23,408 nt of DNA from RPRI01 sp051233685. GTDB lineage: Bacteria; Desulfobacterota; Desulfobacteria; Desulfobacterales; RPRI01. The notes under the pieces are model-generated. The model did not search any database and was not told where the DNA came from. It saw nothing but the letters and a program-made list of their open reading frames with translations. Position 1 is the stretch's first letter. Every line of letters begins with the position of its first letter. The DNA lies in contig NZ_JBAMMY010000284.1 of NCBI RefSeq assembly GCF_051233685.1, forward strand, positions 1 through 23,408, given 5' to 3'. Of the stretch, positions 15,914 to 23,408 are shown piece after piece. A program made the position numbers and the translations under genes.

Positions 15914-18900
15914 TCATTCGCTACCGTTCTCCCCGCTGTCCAGTTCCTTGCCCATGCGGTATTTGATGTCGTAGTTGATGATGAAATCCAGCTCCTCATG
16001 GGTAAAGCCGTAGTGCTGGGCGAGAAGGCAGTCGATTTGGTCGATTAGGGGTTTGGAGAGTTTAGGATAGTATTCGTCGTAAATTACTTTGCCGGTTGCT
16101 TTATAATATGTTTCCTTTCTAAATTTATTTTGTTCGTAACTGTTCATTAATTCTGATACTTTTTCAGCTAATAAACGCACCAAATCATCATTAAAAGTAT
16201 TCAATGATGCTGGCATCCATTCTATTTCGCGCATGTTTAAATGCCGGCAATCGGAAAGTGAAAGAAACCAAAGATAAAATATGGAGCTGTTTAGCATAGA
16301 ACACGCAACAGCTTTTTGAGCTTTATCTGAAAAAGTTAGTGTTTTTATCTGAACAGATATTTTTACTCCATCCTTTTCATTCCAAAAATATGGCGGTTTA
16401 GTTGTTGCCCTAATCCAGTATTGTGGTGCATTATGAAAGTAAATTACATGATCCCCTGATAAATAATTGGCTAATGGTTTGAAATTTTGCAGATTATTCA
16501 GAATTGTTCGATGGTTAATATTACCAACCTTTGGAATTGTTCCATTAAAAGTAAGATTTTCGTTTTTTATAAAACTGAGAGAATCAAAAAGGAATGATCT
16601 GTATTCGGCATTCCAGCGAGTGTAGCTTGTTGAGAAAACATTTTTATCATTCGCTTGCTTTTTTACAATCAGAATAGTAGCCCTTATATGTTCAAGACCA
16701 TCAAACAATTTGCCAGGCCTATCATCAAAAGTAGCAAATATATTCAGCGCAAACCGCTTCATGAACATTTTCTGTATAGGAATCATTCTATCTGTGCATA
16801 CAATAGGCAATTGCACAATCATTCCGATTGAACCACTTGATGCTAAAATATTTGAACATCTCTCAATGGTATTTACATAAATATTACCGCAACTAATTGT
16901 TTCATATCCTAATATTTGATAAACTTTTTTAGTTTGCGAGTATTCCACATACGGCGGATTCCCAATCACTACATCAAACCCGCCCTTTCCCTCGACAATC
17001 TCATAAAACTCCGCAAACCAGTGAAACGGCTGATGGGTGGCAAGCCAATTCTTGTATTCTTTCTCTTCAAGATTAACGCCCTTGTACTGCTCCATATAGA
17101 GAATGCCGTCAAGGTCATTGGTCAGCTTTTTCAGCCTTTCATTCAGATCATCCTTTGCCTTTTTGAATCCATCGAAATCATCACTGCGGGAAAGCTGAAT
17201 TTCTTTATACCTTTTAAAAGCCCGCGCCACGATTTCGCACTGTTCCAGAATCCTTTTCTTGTGTGCTTCCGTTACGAACATCCCGGCAATATCTTCTATC
17301 TGCTTTTTGGTCGCATATCCCACGAGCGTATTCCCGGACCGGATATTGAAATCCACATCGGGCAAAGGTTCCAGCCCCAGATTCGGTTTGCGATAGTCGG
17401 CATCAACGGTTGCAGCCAGCTTCAAAAATAACCGCAGTTTGGCGATTTCCACCGCCTCTTTCATGATATCCACGCCGTAGAGATTGTTCAGGATGATAGA
17501 CTTGAAAATGAAGTATTGCAGATTAGGGTGTTCCGGCGCATTTGCCTGAGCAAGAGTCTCTTCAAAAAACTTATGCTTGCCTTTTCCCGATTCATGGATG
17601 AAATTCTTCATCCTGTGAATACATGCCTCATAGAGCGGTTCGAGAATATTCATTGCGGCGAAGAGAAACGCGCCTGAACCGCAGGTGGGGTCAAGTATCG
17701 TTATGCCGGAGAGGGCTTTATAAAAATAGCGGATAAACTCGGCATCCTCGGTTGTTTCAATAACATCCTGTGCGAACTGGCGGATATTGAGATTATAGGT
17801 GATAAAATCGTTGATTTCCTTAATTTCGCCATTAGTAATTTTAGCTTTGATATCAGCATAGCGCTTGCGCCTTTCAATCACTTCCCGGTAAATCTCGGTA
17901 GGCAGGGCAATATCGGAAGGCGCAGGCTTGTTCCAGCTTTTACGTAGTTCCCAGAGCCAGGGGCCGTCTCCATCAACAATCTTCTTTTCCAGTTCCGGGT
18001 CAAATCCCTTCTGTATTTCTTCCGGCAGGTCATCATGTAGGGGTGAATGATTATTCAAGGGCGAATGATTATTCGCCCCTACGGTGGGAATGCCGTATTT
18101 TACCGCATCATAGATATACTCATCTCCGCTGGTTTTCATCATCTGCCAAAGCCATCCGTTATCGGCAAACGGGCAGCTATCAAACCTGTGCCCCCTGTAC
18201 TGCCGCTTCACTTCGTCAAACAGCCATGGAATCACGCAGTTCTTGGCTATGTAATCGGTAATATCTTCTTTGGTGTAATAAGCGCCCATCTGAGCACGGT
18301 CATTGATGTATTTCTCAAAAATATAACCGATTACATCCGGATTAATGTCTTTGCCGCTGGCACTTTCGCAGGTATCGAGATGCCATTCGTACTGGTCAAA
18401 GAAATCAAAGAGTTTTTCAAACGCCTTGTCATCTATGGCAATGTCCTTAAACGTCTTTTCAATTTCATGCTCGTCAAACAACCCGCCATTAAGGTATGGG
18501 ATTTGACCGATTTCCACTTCAAGATTTTTTGTGTGTTCCGGCGCGCCAAGCCCTTTATGAAAAAGTGCCAGCAAAAAATCGCGATAGAAAGAATAAAATT
18601 TGTTTTTGCCTTTTTTCTCTTTGCATGCCTTGAGCTTATCCTGCAGGTAATTTTTGTTGTTATCCAGAAACCCTTTTTTCTGAATGAAATAACAAAACAT
18701 CAGGCGGTTCAGCATCAGGGAGGCATACCAGTCCATGTTGATCTGGTCGTCGATGCCTTCTATGAATTTCAAAAAGGCGGTATGTTCTTTCTTGAAACTT
18801 TCATAGAATTTTTTGGTTACCCGTTCATTGTTTTGCTGGAAATTATCCGCCACCCGTTTGGTGACATCAATGATGGTGACCTTTTCTTCTTCATCTAATG

Positions 18901-19309
18901 TGAAAAACAAACCGCTTGCCCGCTGGTACAACAGTTCCGGGTCTTGCGATAATGAAAAACGTGTTTCACTGATTTTCGTCGGACTTCCGGCTTTTCGCAC
19001 AGCCAATTGCCAGACCTGATCCCGTTTATGCTCATCAATAAAAATGATAAGATGCTCCTGAAAAAGTTTCGTCACTTTACCTTCGATTTTTTTGCGTGTG
19101 GCGGCATCGGGCAGTTTATGCCCTCCTGCAGGTTCGCAGATAAAAATCCTGAAGCCGCTTTTTTCCGCTAGCCCACTAAGATTGAAAGCAACATCATCAA
19201 TAACAACCGGCTGTCTGGTGCGGTCGTTGTTCCAACCCATTTCATTAAATAGTTCTCTGAATTGAAATGCCTTGATATATGCAGAAAACTCAGCTTTGGT
19301 AATCGCCAT
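15914..19309 (-). CDS. Eco57I-like N6-adenine DNA methyltransferase (restriction-modification subunit)
   Basis: 1131 residues. Class I SAM-dependent methyltransferase with the SAM-binding motif DPTCGSGAF (540-548) and the catalytic motif NPPYVEY (784-790), the NPPY type that marks adenine N6 methylation. Upstream is a helical region typical of the family with MGAYYTKEDITDYIAKN (341-357). The C-terminal 330 residues hold the likely target-recognition domain (KPPYFWNEKDGVKI, then LWFLSLSDCRHLNMREIEWM). The N-terminal 110 residues (GFRIFICEPAGGHKL, then HLIIFIDEHKRDQVWQL) show no PD-(D/E)XK motif that I can recognise, so cleavage probably depends on the partner. Residues 411-425 are encoded by an inserted palindromic repeat. 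Its ATG is 2 bases after the stop of the PLD-SNF2 gene, so the two are translated together. PglX-like BREX methyltransferases are an alternative relation. Confidence 0.9.
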   Translation of the reverse strand: MAITKAEFSAYIKAFQFRELFNEMGWNNDRTRQPVVIDDVAFNLSGLAEKSGFRIFICEPAGGHKLPDAATRKKIEGKVTKLFQEHLIIFIDEHKRDQVWQLAVRKAGSPTKISETRFSLSQDPELLYQRASGLFFTLDEEEKVTIIDVTKRVADNFQQNNERVTKKFYESFKKEHTAFLKFIEGIDDQINMDWYASLMLNRLMFCYFIQKKGFLDNNKNYLQDKLKACKEKKGKNKFYSFYRDFLLALFHKGLGAPEHTKNLEVEIGQIPYLNGGLFDEHEIEKTFKDIAIDDKAFEKLFDFFDQYEWHLDTCESASGKDINPDVIGYIFEKYINDRAQMGAYYTKEDITDYIAKNCVIPWLFDEVKRQYRGHRFDSCPFADNGWLWQMMKTSGDEYIYDAVKYGIPTVGANNHSPLNNHSPLHDDLPEEIQKGFDPELEKKIVDGDGPWLWELRKSWNKPAPSDIALPTEIYREVIERRKRYADIKAKITNGEIKEINDFITYNLNIRQFAQDVIETTEDAEFIRYFYKALSGITILDPTCGSGAFLFAAMNILEPLYEACIHRMKNFIHESGKGKHKFFEETLAQANAPEHPNLQYFIFKSIILNNLYGVDIMKEAVEIAKLRLFLKLAATVDADYRKPNLGLEPLPDVDFNIRSGNTLVGYATKKQIEDIAGMFVTEAHKKRILEQCEIVARAFKRYKEIQLSRSDDFDGFKKAKDDLNERLKKLTNDLDGILYMEQYKGVNLEEKEYKNWLATHQPFHWFAEFYEIVEGKGGFDVVIGNPPYVEYSQTKKVYQILGYETISCGNIYVNTIERCSNILASSGSIGMIVQLPIVCTDRMIPIQKMFMKRFALNIFATFDDRPGKLFDGLEHIRATILIVKKQANDKNVFSTSYTRWNAEYRSFLFDSLSFIKNENLTFNGTIPKVGNINHRTILNNLQNFKPLANYLSGDHVIYFHNAPQYWIRATTKPPYFWNEKDGVKISVQIKTLTFSDKAQKAVACSMLNSSIFYLWFLSLSDCRHLNMREIEWMPASLNTFNDDLVRLLAEKVSELMNSYEQNKFRKETYYKATGKVIYDEYYPKLSKPLIDQIDCLLAQHYGFTHEELDFIINYDIKYRMGKELDSGENGSE
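18037..18082. repeat. Palindromic mini-repeat inserted in frame in the methyltransferase gene
   Basis: Outer arms GTAGGGGTGAAT (18037-18048) and ATTCGCCCCTAC (18071-18082) are inverted repeats with one mismatch. Within lie two direct copies of GGG(T/C)GAATGATTATTC (18041-18056 and 18059-18074). It encodes GANNHSPLNNHSPLH without breaking the frame. NNHSPL-type inserts of this kind occur in unrelated bacterial proteins and reflect a dispersed GTAGGGGCGAAT...ATTCGCCCCTAC repeat (from general knowledge). It falls in a loop-like region before the SAM-binding motif. Confidence 0.8.
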
Positions 19310-19311
19310 GT

Positions 19312-22300
19312 TTATGCCCCGTTTATTATACCCAATGAGCAGATAATCTGTGGGAGTCTGTTAATATTTTCTGTGTTGTCAGTGATACAGAGTTTACCGT
19401 CATCACGAAGAGATACCATCAGGTTCGCGAGCATATCGTCTGAAATTCCGGCTTTCAATTGCCGGTTCAGAGTATCCCGCGCAAATTCTTTCAATGGGTA
19501 TTTGTAAATATCATCAACCGCTTTTTTCATTTCATCGGTACCAAAAAGAGTCCCGTCATTTTCCTTAAGATACCTGTCGAGCCGCATATAGACACGGTAT
19601 TTAACCCCGGTTTTTTTGCCAAGCGCACCACTGGTAGTAACTTCTTCTCTGCTGATAACATCCACGGCAGTTTTAACCATATCGTGGTGGTTGGTCAATT
19701 TGTATTGCGGAGCAGTACTTTTATTACACTCAGCCGCTTTAAGAATCGTAAGTTGTGATTGGGTAATTATTTTATTTTGAGTATCAATCCATGCCAGAAC
19801 GTCGTTGTCTTCAGCGGTGCGCGTATATACAATAACGCCTTCTTTATTCGGTTCAAAAGTATTATTCTTGGTTGCATATATTACATTAGGCATATCCGGA
19901 ATTGTTTTCGCAAGCGAATGGTCGCTATCTACAGCATTTATCCAAATCTGATAGGCATACGAAGCAAGATCAACTTCAGCATCATCTTCCTCATCGAAAA
20001 TACCCGACTTTTCATTATAGAGATCATGAATATTCACCGGGTCACCGTCAAAAAAAGTTTCGTCTGAACCAACTACTTCGGCATTTTGTTTGATTCGTTC
20101 TGTAAGCCGACCTCGCAATTTAATAATTTTTTCAACACCATCTTCCGGCAAGAATGAATAGCAGATTATTTTATCAGCTTTTTGCCCTATTCTGTCCACA
20201 CGCCCGGCGCGCTGAATCAATCTGATAATAGCCCAAGGCAGGTCATAGTTTACAATGATATGTCCATCCTGCAGGTTCTGACCTTCACTGAGAACATCCG
20301 TGGTAATGAGTACACGTATTTCTTTTTCTGTGTCCTTAATATTTGTCTTTTCATTGCTTATGGGGCTGAAACGTTGAGCATAATCAGTTGGTTTATCGCA
20401 ATCGCCTGTTACACAATCGAGACTTTTTATTCCTCGTTTCTTAAGTTGCTCACAAAGGTAATTGGCGGTGTCAGCAAACTGGGTAAATACAAGCACCTTG
20501 TCTTTTTTGTGAGTTTTGTTTATAAGTTCTTCAAGAGCATTTAGCTGTCTATCTTCCCGCGGGTCCCATTCTTTGGCGATAGACAATATTTTAATTATCT
20601 CTCTGCCATCACCAATAAGCATTTCCTTTAAATCAGGTATGAAAAGGTCGCTACGTATCCACTCAAACCTGCTTTTGTATTGACCGTCAAACAGTTCATA
20701 TACCTGCTTTGCCCGCTTTAAATACTCTTCCTCGTTTAGAATGAAAGAAATGCCGTTGCCTTCACCGTCACCATCAGTGTCGTTGTCCTCGATAAAATCA
20801 TCCAGGTTTGCAATGATATTTTTCCCGATCGGAATTGAAAGTTTATTCTCCACAGCATACAAAAACACAAAGTTACGCAAAATGTGGCGAGAAAGTGAAA
20901 GTAAAAAGGAGTAACCGCTGCTTTCCAGACGCTTGAAAAGGTTCGTCCGGCAAAAGCCCATGAGCCTTTTCCCTGCTCTTGAAAGGTTAGCGATGATTAA
21001 TTCTTCAACTTTTGACGGTTGAAGGCTTGCTTTGGGATTAATATAATTTCCAAGCCCATAGCGTGGCAACTGTAGTCCGTTAATAATATCAACGATTGTA
21101 TCCGTATAGAGTCTTGCGTATTGGTCTTTCTTATCTTTTACATCAAATGGGTATTCAACTTTTTTCGGGAAGCGATCCGGAAAAAATGATTTAGTACCAT
21201 CGGAAAACGTCAAGTACTTTCGGCCATCTGCTGGGTTGGTGCCAGCATAGTTGTTTTTAATAAAGCTTCGTGTCCTTCTTACCAGACACAGACGCATGAG
21301 TTCGCGCCAGTCGTCGGAGAAATAGCTTTTTTCAAATGCTTTTATGCTGCGTATAAATGTTTCAGTGTGTTTGGCGATAAAATGGACCTGACCACCGATA
21401 CTTTCAATATATCTTTCAGGGCTGATGCCAAGGTCCTTGTCATCTGCAATAAAAAGTCTTAATTGATTTGACAAGTCAACATAGGATTTATTGTAAGGGG
21501 TTGCAGTGAGCAGAATTACTTTGCTTTCATTTTCTTCAAGATAGGATTTTATAGCACGGTAACGGCTCCCCTCATCATTTCTGAGATTGTGGCTTTCATC
21601 AATTATGACTATTCTGTATCTTCTTAAATTTGGTAGCTGCCTTTGAACCATACTTTGTGAAATAACCTTGGCGTGCAATTGATACCTGTGTACATACCCA
21701 TCCCACATATCTATAAGATTTTTTGGACAAATGATAAGGGTTTCAAGAAAAAAATCTTCCTCAAACATTTTTGCAAGTGCTGTGGCTGTTATTGTTTTTC
21801 CTAGCCCGACAACATCACCGATTAACACACCGCCTCGTTTATGAAGGTGATGTGCAGCGACCAAAACGGCCTTTTGCTGAAAATCCAGCAGTTCCTTTTT
21901 AAACACTTTTGGAAGTTTATATTCGCTGATACCGGCTCGCGCCTCTCTGGAAAGATGATAGGCTATTTTAAGATATATGTGGTAAGGAGCAACAAGGCGG
22001 TCAGATGCCCAGCTTTCATCAATAATCTGTATAAGTTCATCTGTAATATCCAAGCATTTGTTATCATTCCACCGGTCATCAAACCATTTTGCAAGTTTGG
22101 AGGCGGCATCCTGATCCATAACATCTATATTCAATTCCCCTTGTTTGGATAATCCCGCCAATGTAAGATTACTGCTTCCAAGAAAACCAACAATCGGCAC
22201 TCGGACATCATCGCTAAAGGCCAGATAGAGCTTTGCGTGGAGTTGATGCTTTAAATGCAGTTTGACAACGACCTTTTTTTCTTTAAGCTGTGTGCTTAAT

Positions 22301-22674
22301 TTGCGGAGATATATCTCATCCCGCTCTGTTGGTGTTCCAATGGTCAACTGTTCTTTGAATTCATAAGCAAGTTTTTTCTTCAATTTAAGCATTTCTGCCT
22401 GGTCAGTTATATATGTGTCGTCTCGTAAAAACGATTCTTTCAATATTTCCAGAGGAAGCTTTTGCATACCAACAAGAAGCCGGCAATACCGGTGGATTTG
22501 GTCATTCTTTTCGGTAACCGGCATACCAGTCAATGCGTCAATTTTATCAGCTATTTCATGCCAACCTCGAAGATTAAAATAACCAACGCAAAAGTCACCG
22601 CGTTTAGAAAGATTTAATGTATCTATCAGACCATTCGAAAGTTGGTTTTCGATATTGTCATAAATTTTCGGCAT
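19312..22674 (-). CDS. PLD nuclease-SNF2 helicase/translocase fusion
   Basis: 1120 residues. The N-terminal phospholipase-D-like domain (about 20-200) has one HKD-type motif: H146-x-K148 (HAKLYLAF) and GSSN (166-169), with E180 behind it. The SNF2-type ATPase follows: motif I GDVVGLGKT (286-294), motif II DESHN (359-363), motif III TATPYN (390-395), a long insert (about 400-720), motif V TTDVLSEGQNLQ (791-802) and motif VI QRAGRVDRIGQ (821-831). The C-terminal 250 residues are unassigned. A single HKD motif implies dimerisation to form an active nuclease. It is the first gene of the cassette and sits 2 bases before the methyltransferase, fitting a translocating restriction partner. DISARM places SNF2 and PLD on separate proteins, and no DrmA or DrmB is present here. 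The ribosome site (GTGAG) is weak. Confidence 0.9.
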   Translation of the reverse strand: MPKIYDNIENQLSNGLIDTLNLSKRGDFCVGYFNLRGWHEIADKIDALTGMPVTEKNDQIHRYCRLLVGMQKLPLEILKESFLRDDTYITDQAEMLKLKKKLAYEFKEQLTIGTPTERDEIYLRKLSTQLKEKKVVVKLHLKHQLHAKLYLAFSDDVRVPIVGFLGSSNLTLAGLSKQGELNIDVMDQDAASKLAKWFDDRWNDNKCLDITDELIQIIDESWASDRLVAPYHIYLKIAYHLSREARAGISEYKLPKVFKKELLDFQQKAVLVAAHHLHKRGGVLIGDVVGLGKTITATALAKMFEEDFFLETLIICPKNLIDMWDGYVHRYQLHAKVISQSMVQRQLPNLRRYRIVIIDESHNLRNDEGSRYRAIKSYLEENESKVILLTATPYNKSYVDLSNQLRLFIADDKDLGISPERYIESIGGQVHFIAKHTETFIRSIKAFEKSYFSDDWRELMRLCLVRRTRSFIKNNYAGTNPADGRKYLTFSDGTKSFFPDRFPKKVEYPFDVKDKKDQYARLYTDTIVDIINGLQLPRYGLGNYINPKASLQPSKVEELIIANLSRAGKRLMGFCRTNLFKRLESSGYSFLLSLSRHILRNFVFLYAVENKLSIPIGKNIIANLDDFIEDNDTDGDGEGNGISFILNEEEYLKRAKQVYELFDGQYKSRFEWIRSDLFIPDLKEMLIGDGREIIKILSIAKEWDPREDRQLNALEELINKTHKKDKVLVFTQFADTANYLCEQLKKRGIKSLDCVTGDCDKPTDYAQRFSPISNEKTNIKDTEKEIRVLITTDVLSEGQNLQDGHIIVNYDLPWAIIRLIQRAGRVDRIGQKADKIICYSFLPEDGVEKIIKLRGRLTERIKQNAEVVGSDETFFDGDPVNIHDLYNEKSGIFDEEDDAEVDLASYAYQIWINAVDSDHSLAKTIPDMPNVIYATKNNTFEPNKEGVIVYTRTAEDNDVLAWIDTQNKIITQSQLTILKAAECNKSTAPQYKLTNHHDMVKTAVDVISREEVTTSGALGKKTGVKYRVYMRLDRYLKENDGTLFGTDEMKKAVDDIYKYPLKEFARDTLNRQLKAGISDDMLANLMVSLRDDGKLCITDNTENINRLPQIICSLGIINGA

Positions 22675-22763
22675 TATATTCTCACTTTACTTTATTCTCT
22701 TGCGAGCCACAAGAACGCGGCACGCTTATGGGGGCTGGAATATTATTTTATCTATAAGGCTCT

Positions 22764-22785
22764 ATTATCTGTTAAAACGGATAAT
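22764..22785. promoter_or_regulatory. Imperfect 22-base palindrome upstream of the defence cassette
   Basis: ATTATC (22764-22769) and GATAAT (22780-22785) enclose a second inverted pair GTT/AAC. Nine of eleven symmetric pairs match. It lies 90-111 bases before the helicase ATG, a sensible place for an operator. No regulator gene is present in the cassette. Confidence 0.4.
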
Positions 22786-22792
22786 GTGTATC

Positions 22793-22806
22793 TTCTGATA
22801 TCAGAA
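22793..22806. promoter_or_regulatory. Perfect 14-base palindrome upstream of the defence cassette
   Basis: TTCTGATATCAGAA, fully symmetric, 7 bases from the preceding palindrome. The two centres are 25 bases apart. Two dyads in series suggest a regulator binding site or a structured element in front of the operon. Confidence 0.4.
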
Positions 22807-23014
22807 TCAATGTGTAAAATCAAATTGTTTAGAGATGGGGATTTTGACAGACTTTCAACAAAATCATCAAATTTGGTCAAATACAAAAAAAGTGAAAAGA
22901 TCAACTGCCGGAATATATTTAGTATTTAGAGGATAGCGCTTAGCTTGATTTAGTACGAGATTTGAGCCTAACGAAGTAATCGGATAAAAGTGGACATTAT
23001 ACAACGGTCTCATG

Positions 23015-23408
23015 TCAGGCTTTTACTCTTTTTATCTTCGCTCCGAGAGCGGCGAATTTCTTTTCTATAGCTTCGTATCCGCGGTCAAGATGATACACGC
23101 GGTTAACTTCCGTACTGCCTGATGCTACAAGTCCGGCCAGTATCAGGGAGGCGCTTGCCCTGAGATCTGTCGCCATAACAGGAGCGCCCATTAGCTTTGG
23201 AACTCCTGTTATCATAGCTGTATCGCCGGAAATCTTTATGTCGGCGCCCATTCTTTTTAATTCGCTCACATGGATAAATCTGTTTTCAAATATTGTTTCC
23301 GAAATTACGGAAAAACCTTTAGCAACAGACATAAGCACCATAAACTGCGCCTGCATGTCGGTGGGAAACCCGGGATATGGCATCGTCTTTATATCAATGC
23401 TTGATATT
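23015..23408 (-). CDS. UDP-N-acetylglucosamine 1-carboxyvinyltransferase, C-terminal part (runs off the window)
   Basis: Catalyses the first committed step of peptidoglycan synthesis, transferring enolpyruvate from PEP to UDP-GlcNAc in the cytoplasm. About 130 C-terminal codons are present; the frame is open through the right edge (SSIDIKTMPYPGFPTDMQAQ), so the start lies outside. Family landmarks: YPGFPTDMQAQ with the conserved loop Asp, ENRF, and ATDLRASASLILAGLVA with the active-site Asp/Arg pair, then the terminal HLDRGYEAIEKKFAALGAKI. The frame is intact. As a core gene it marks the resident chromosome at the edge of the accessory region. Confidence 0.95.
   Translation of the reverse strand, partial: ISSIDIKTMPYPGFPTDMQAQFMVLMSVAKGFSVISETIFENRFIHVSELKRMGADIKISGDTAMITGVPKLMGAPVMATDLRASASLILAGLVASGSTEVNRVYHLDRGYEAIEKKFAALGAKIKRVKA

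Larger units (their letters stand above)
22675..23014. other. 340-base intergenic region upstream of the defence cassette
   Basis: AT-rich, with no convincing gene; a 95-codon plus-strand frame overlaps the helicase start and has no family features. It separates the cassette from murA, which is also on the minus strand, and carries the two palindromes listed separately. No good terminator follows the murA stop. Confidence 0.55.

Noticed and set aside
18037..18082. Possible CRISPR repeat pair
   Set aside because: There are only two short direct copies inside one palindrome, with no spacers and within a coding frame.
18047..18898. 283-codon plus-strand hydrophobic frame
   Set aside because: Antisense to the methyltransferase; the apparent membrane segments come from reading Lys/Glu-rich codons in reverse.
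15914..22674. DISARM or BREX locus
   Set aside because: The methyltransferase and SNF2/PLD functions recall these systems, but no DrmA, DrmB, PglZ, BrxC or BrxL-like gene is present and PLD and SNF2 are fused here.
22642..22929. 95-codon plus-strand frame upstream of the defence cassette
   Set aside because: It overlaps the helicase start, has no convincing ribosome site and no family features; the palindromes inside it look regulatory.

Overview
The window looks like a chromosomal accessory region of a Gram-negative, anaerobe-type proteobacterium, most likely a Desulfobacterota (deltaproteobacterial) lineage. The Gram-negative call rests on a complete tripartite RND efflux pump with an outer-membrane lipoprotein channel and a lipoprotein adaptor. 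The lineage call is softer and rests on the general look of the proteins and insertion sequences. Every recognisable gene reads on the minus strand. Base composition is uneven: the efflux block is GC-rich, while the insertion sequences and the restriction/defence block are visibly AT-richer, as expected for a patchwork of acquired segments.

Layout, left to right. (1) 1-2643 is a graveyard: an IS1182-type element (about 138-1961) sits inside an IS701-like transposase fragment, next to a frameshifted and truncated universal stress protein gene. (2) 2959-9476 is a complete TetR-controlled RND multidrug efflux operon in the order tetR > adaptor > inner-membrane pump > outer-membrane channel. Near-identical palindromic operators stand in front of tetR and in front of the adaptor gene. 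(3) 9530-10931 is an IS4-type element with recognisable inverted ends, abutting the 5' remnant of an extradiol-dioxygenase-like gene (10932-11143). (4) 11233-12020 holds a small stand-alone DprA/SLOG-like protein, a short relic of a methyltransferase C-terminus and the C-terminal relic of an SPL-type radical SAM protein. (5) 12008-22674 is a tightly packed four-gene cassette transcribed leftwards: PLD nuclease-SNF2 translocase fusion, Eco57I-like DNA methyltransferase, PHP phosphoesterase-ABC ATPase fusion, and AlbA_2 (Schlafen-like)/HATPase protein. (6) 23015-23408 is the C-terminal part of murA, probably the resident chromosomal gene at the island edge.

The efflux genes form one unit: the adaptor and pump overlap by one base, the pump and channel are one base apart, and the repressor palindromes overlap the probable promoters. 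The four-gene cassette is the best candidate for an incompletely described system. The helicase-nuclease and methyltransferase genes are 2 bases apart and look like a restriction-modification pair. The PHP-ABC and AlbA_2 genes overlap by 13 bases and look like a second effector module. Two palindromes, one perfect and one imperfect, lie just upstream of the first gene and may be its operator. No CRISPR array, tRNA or rRNA gene was seen. Protein family calls come from motifs read by eye, not from database searches.
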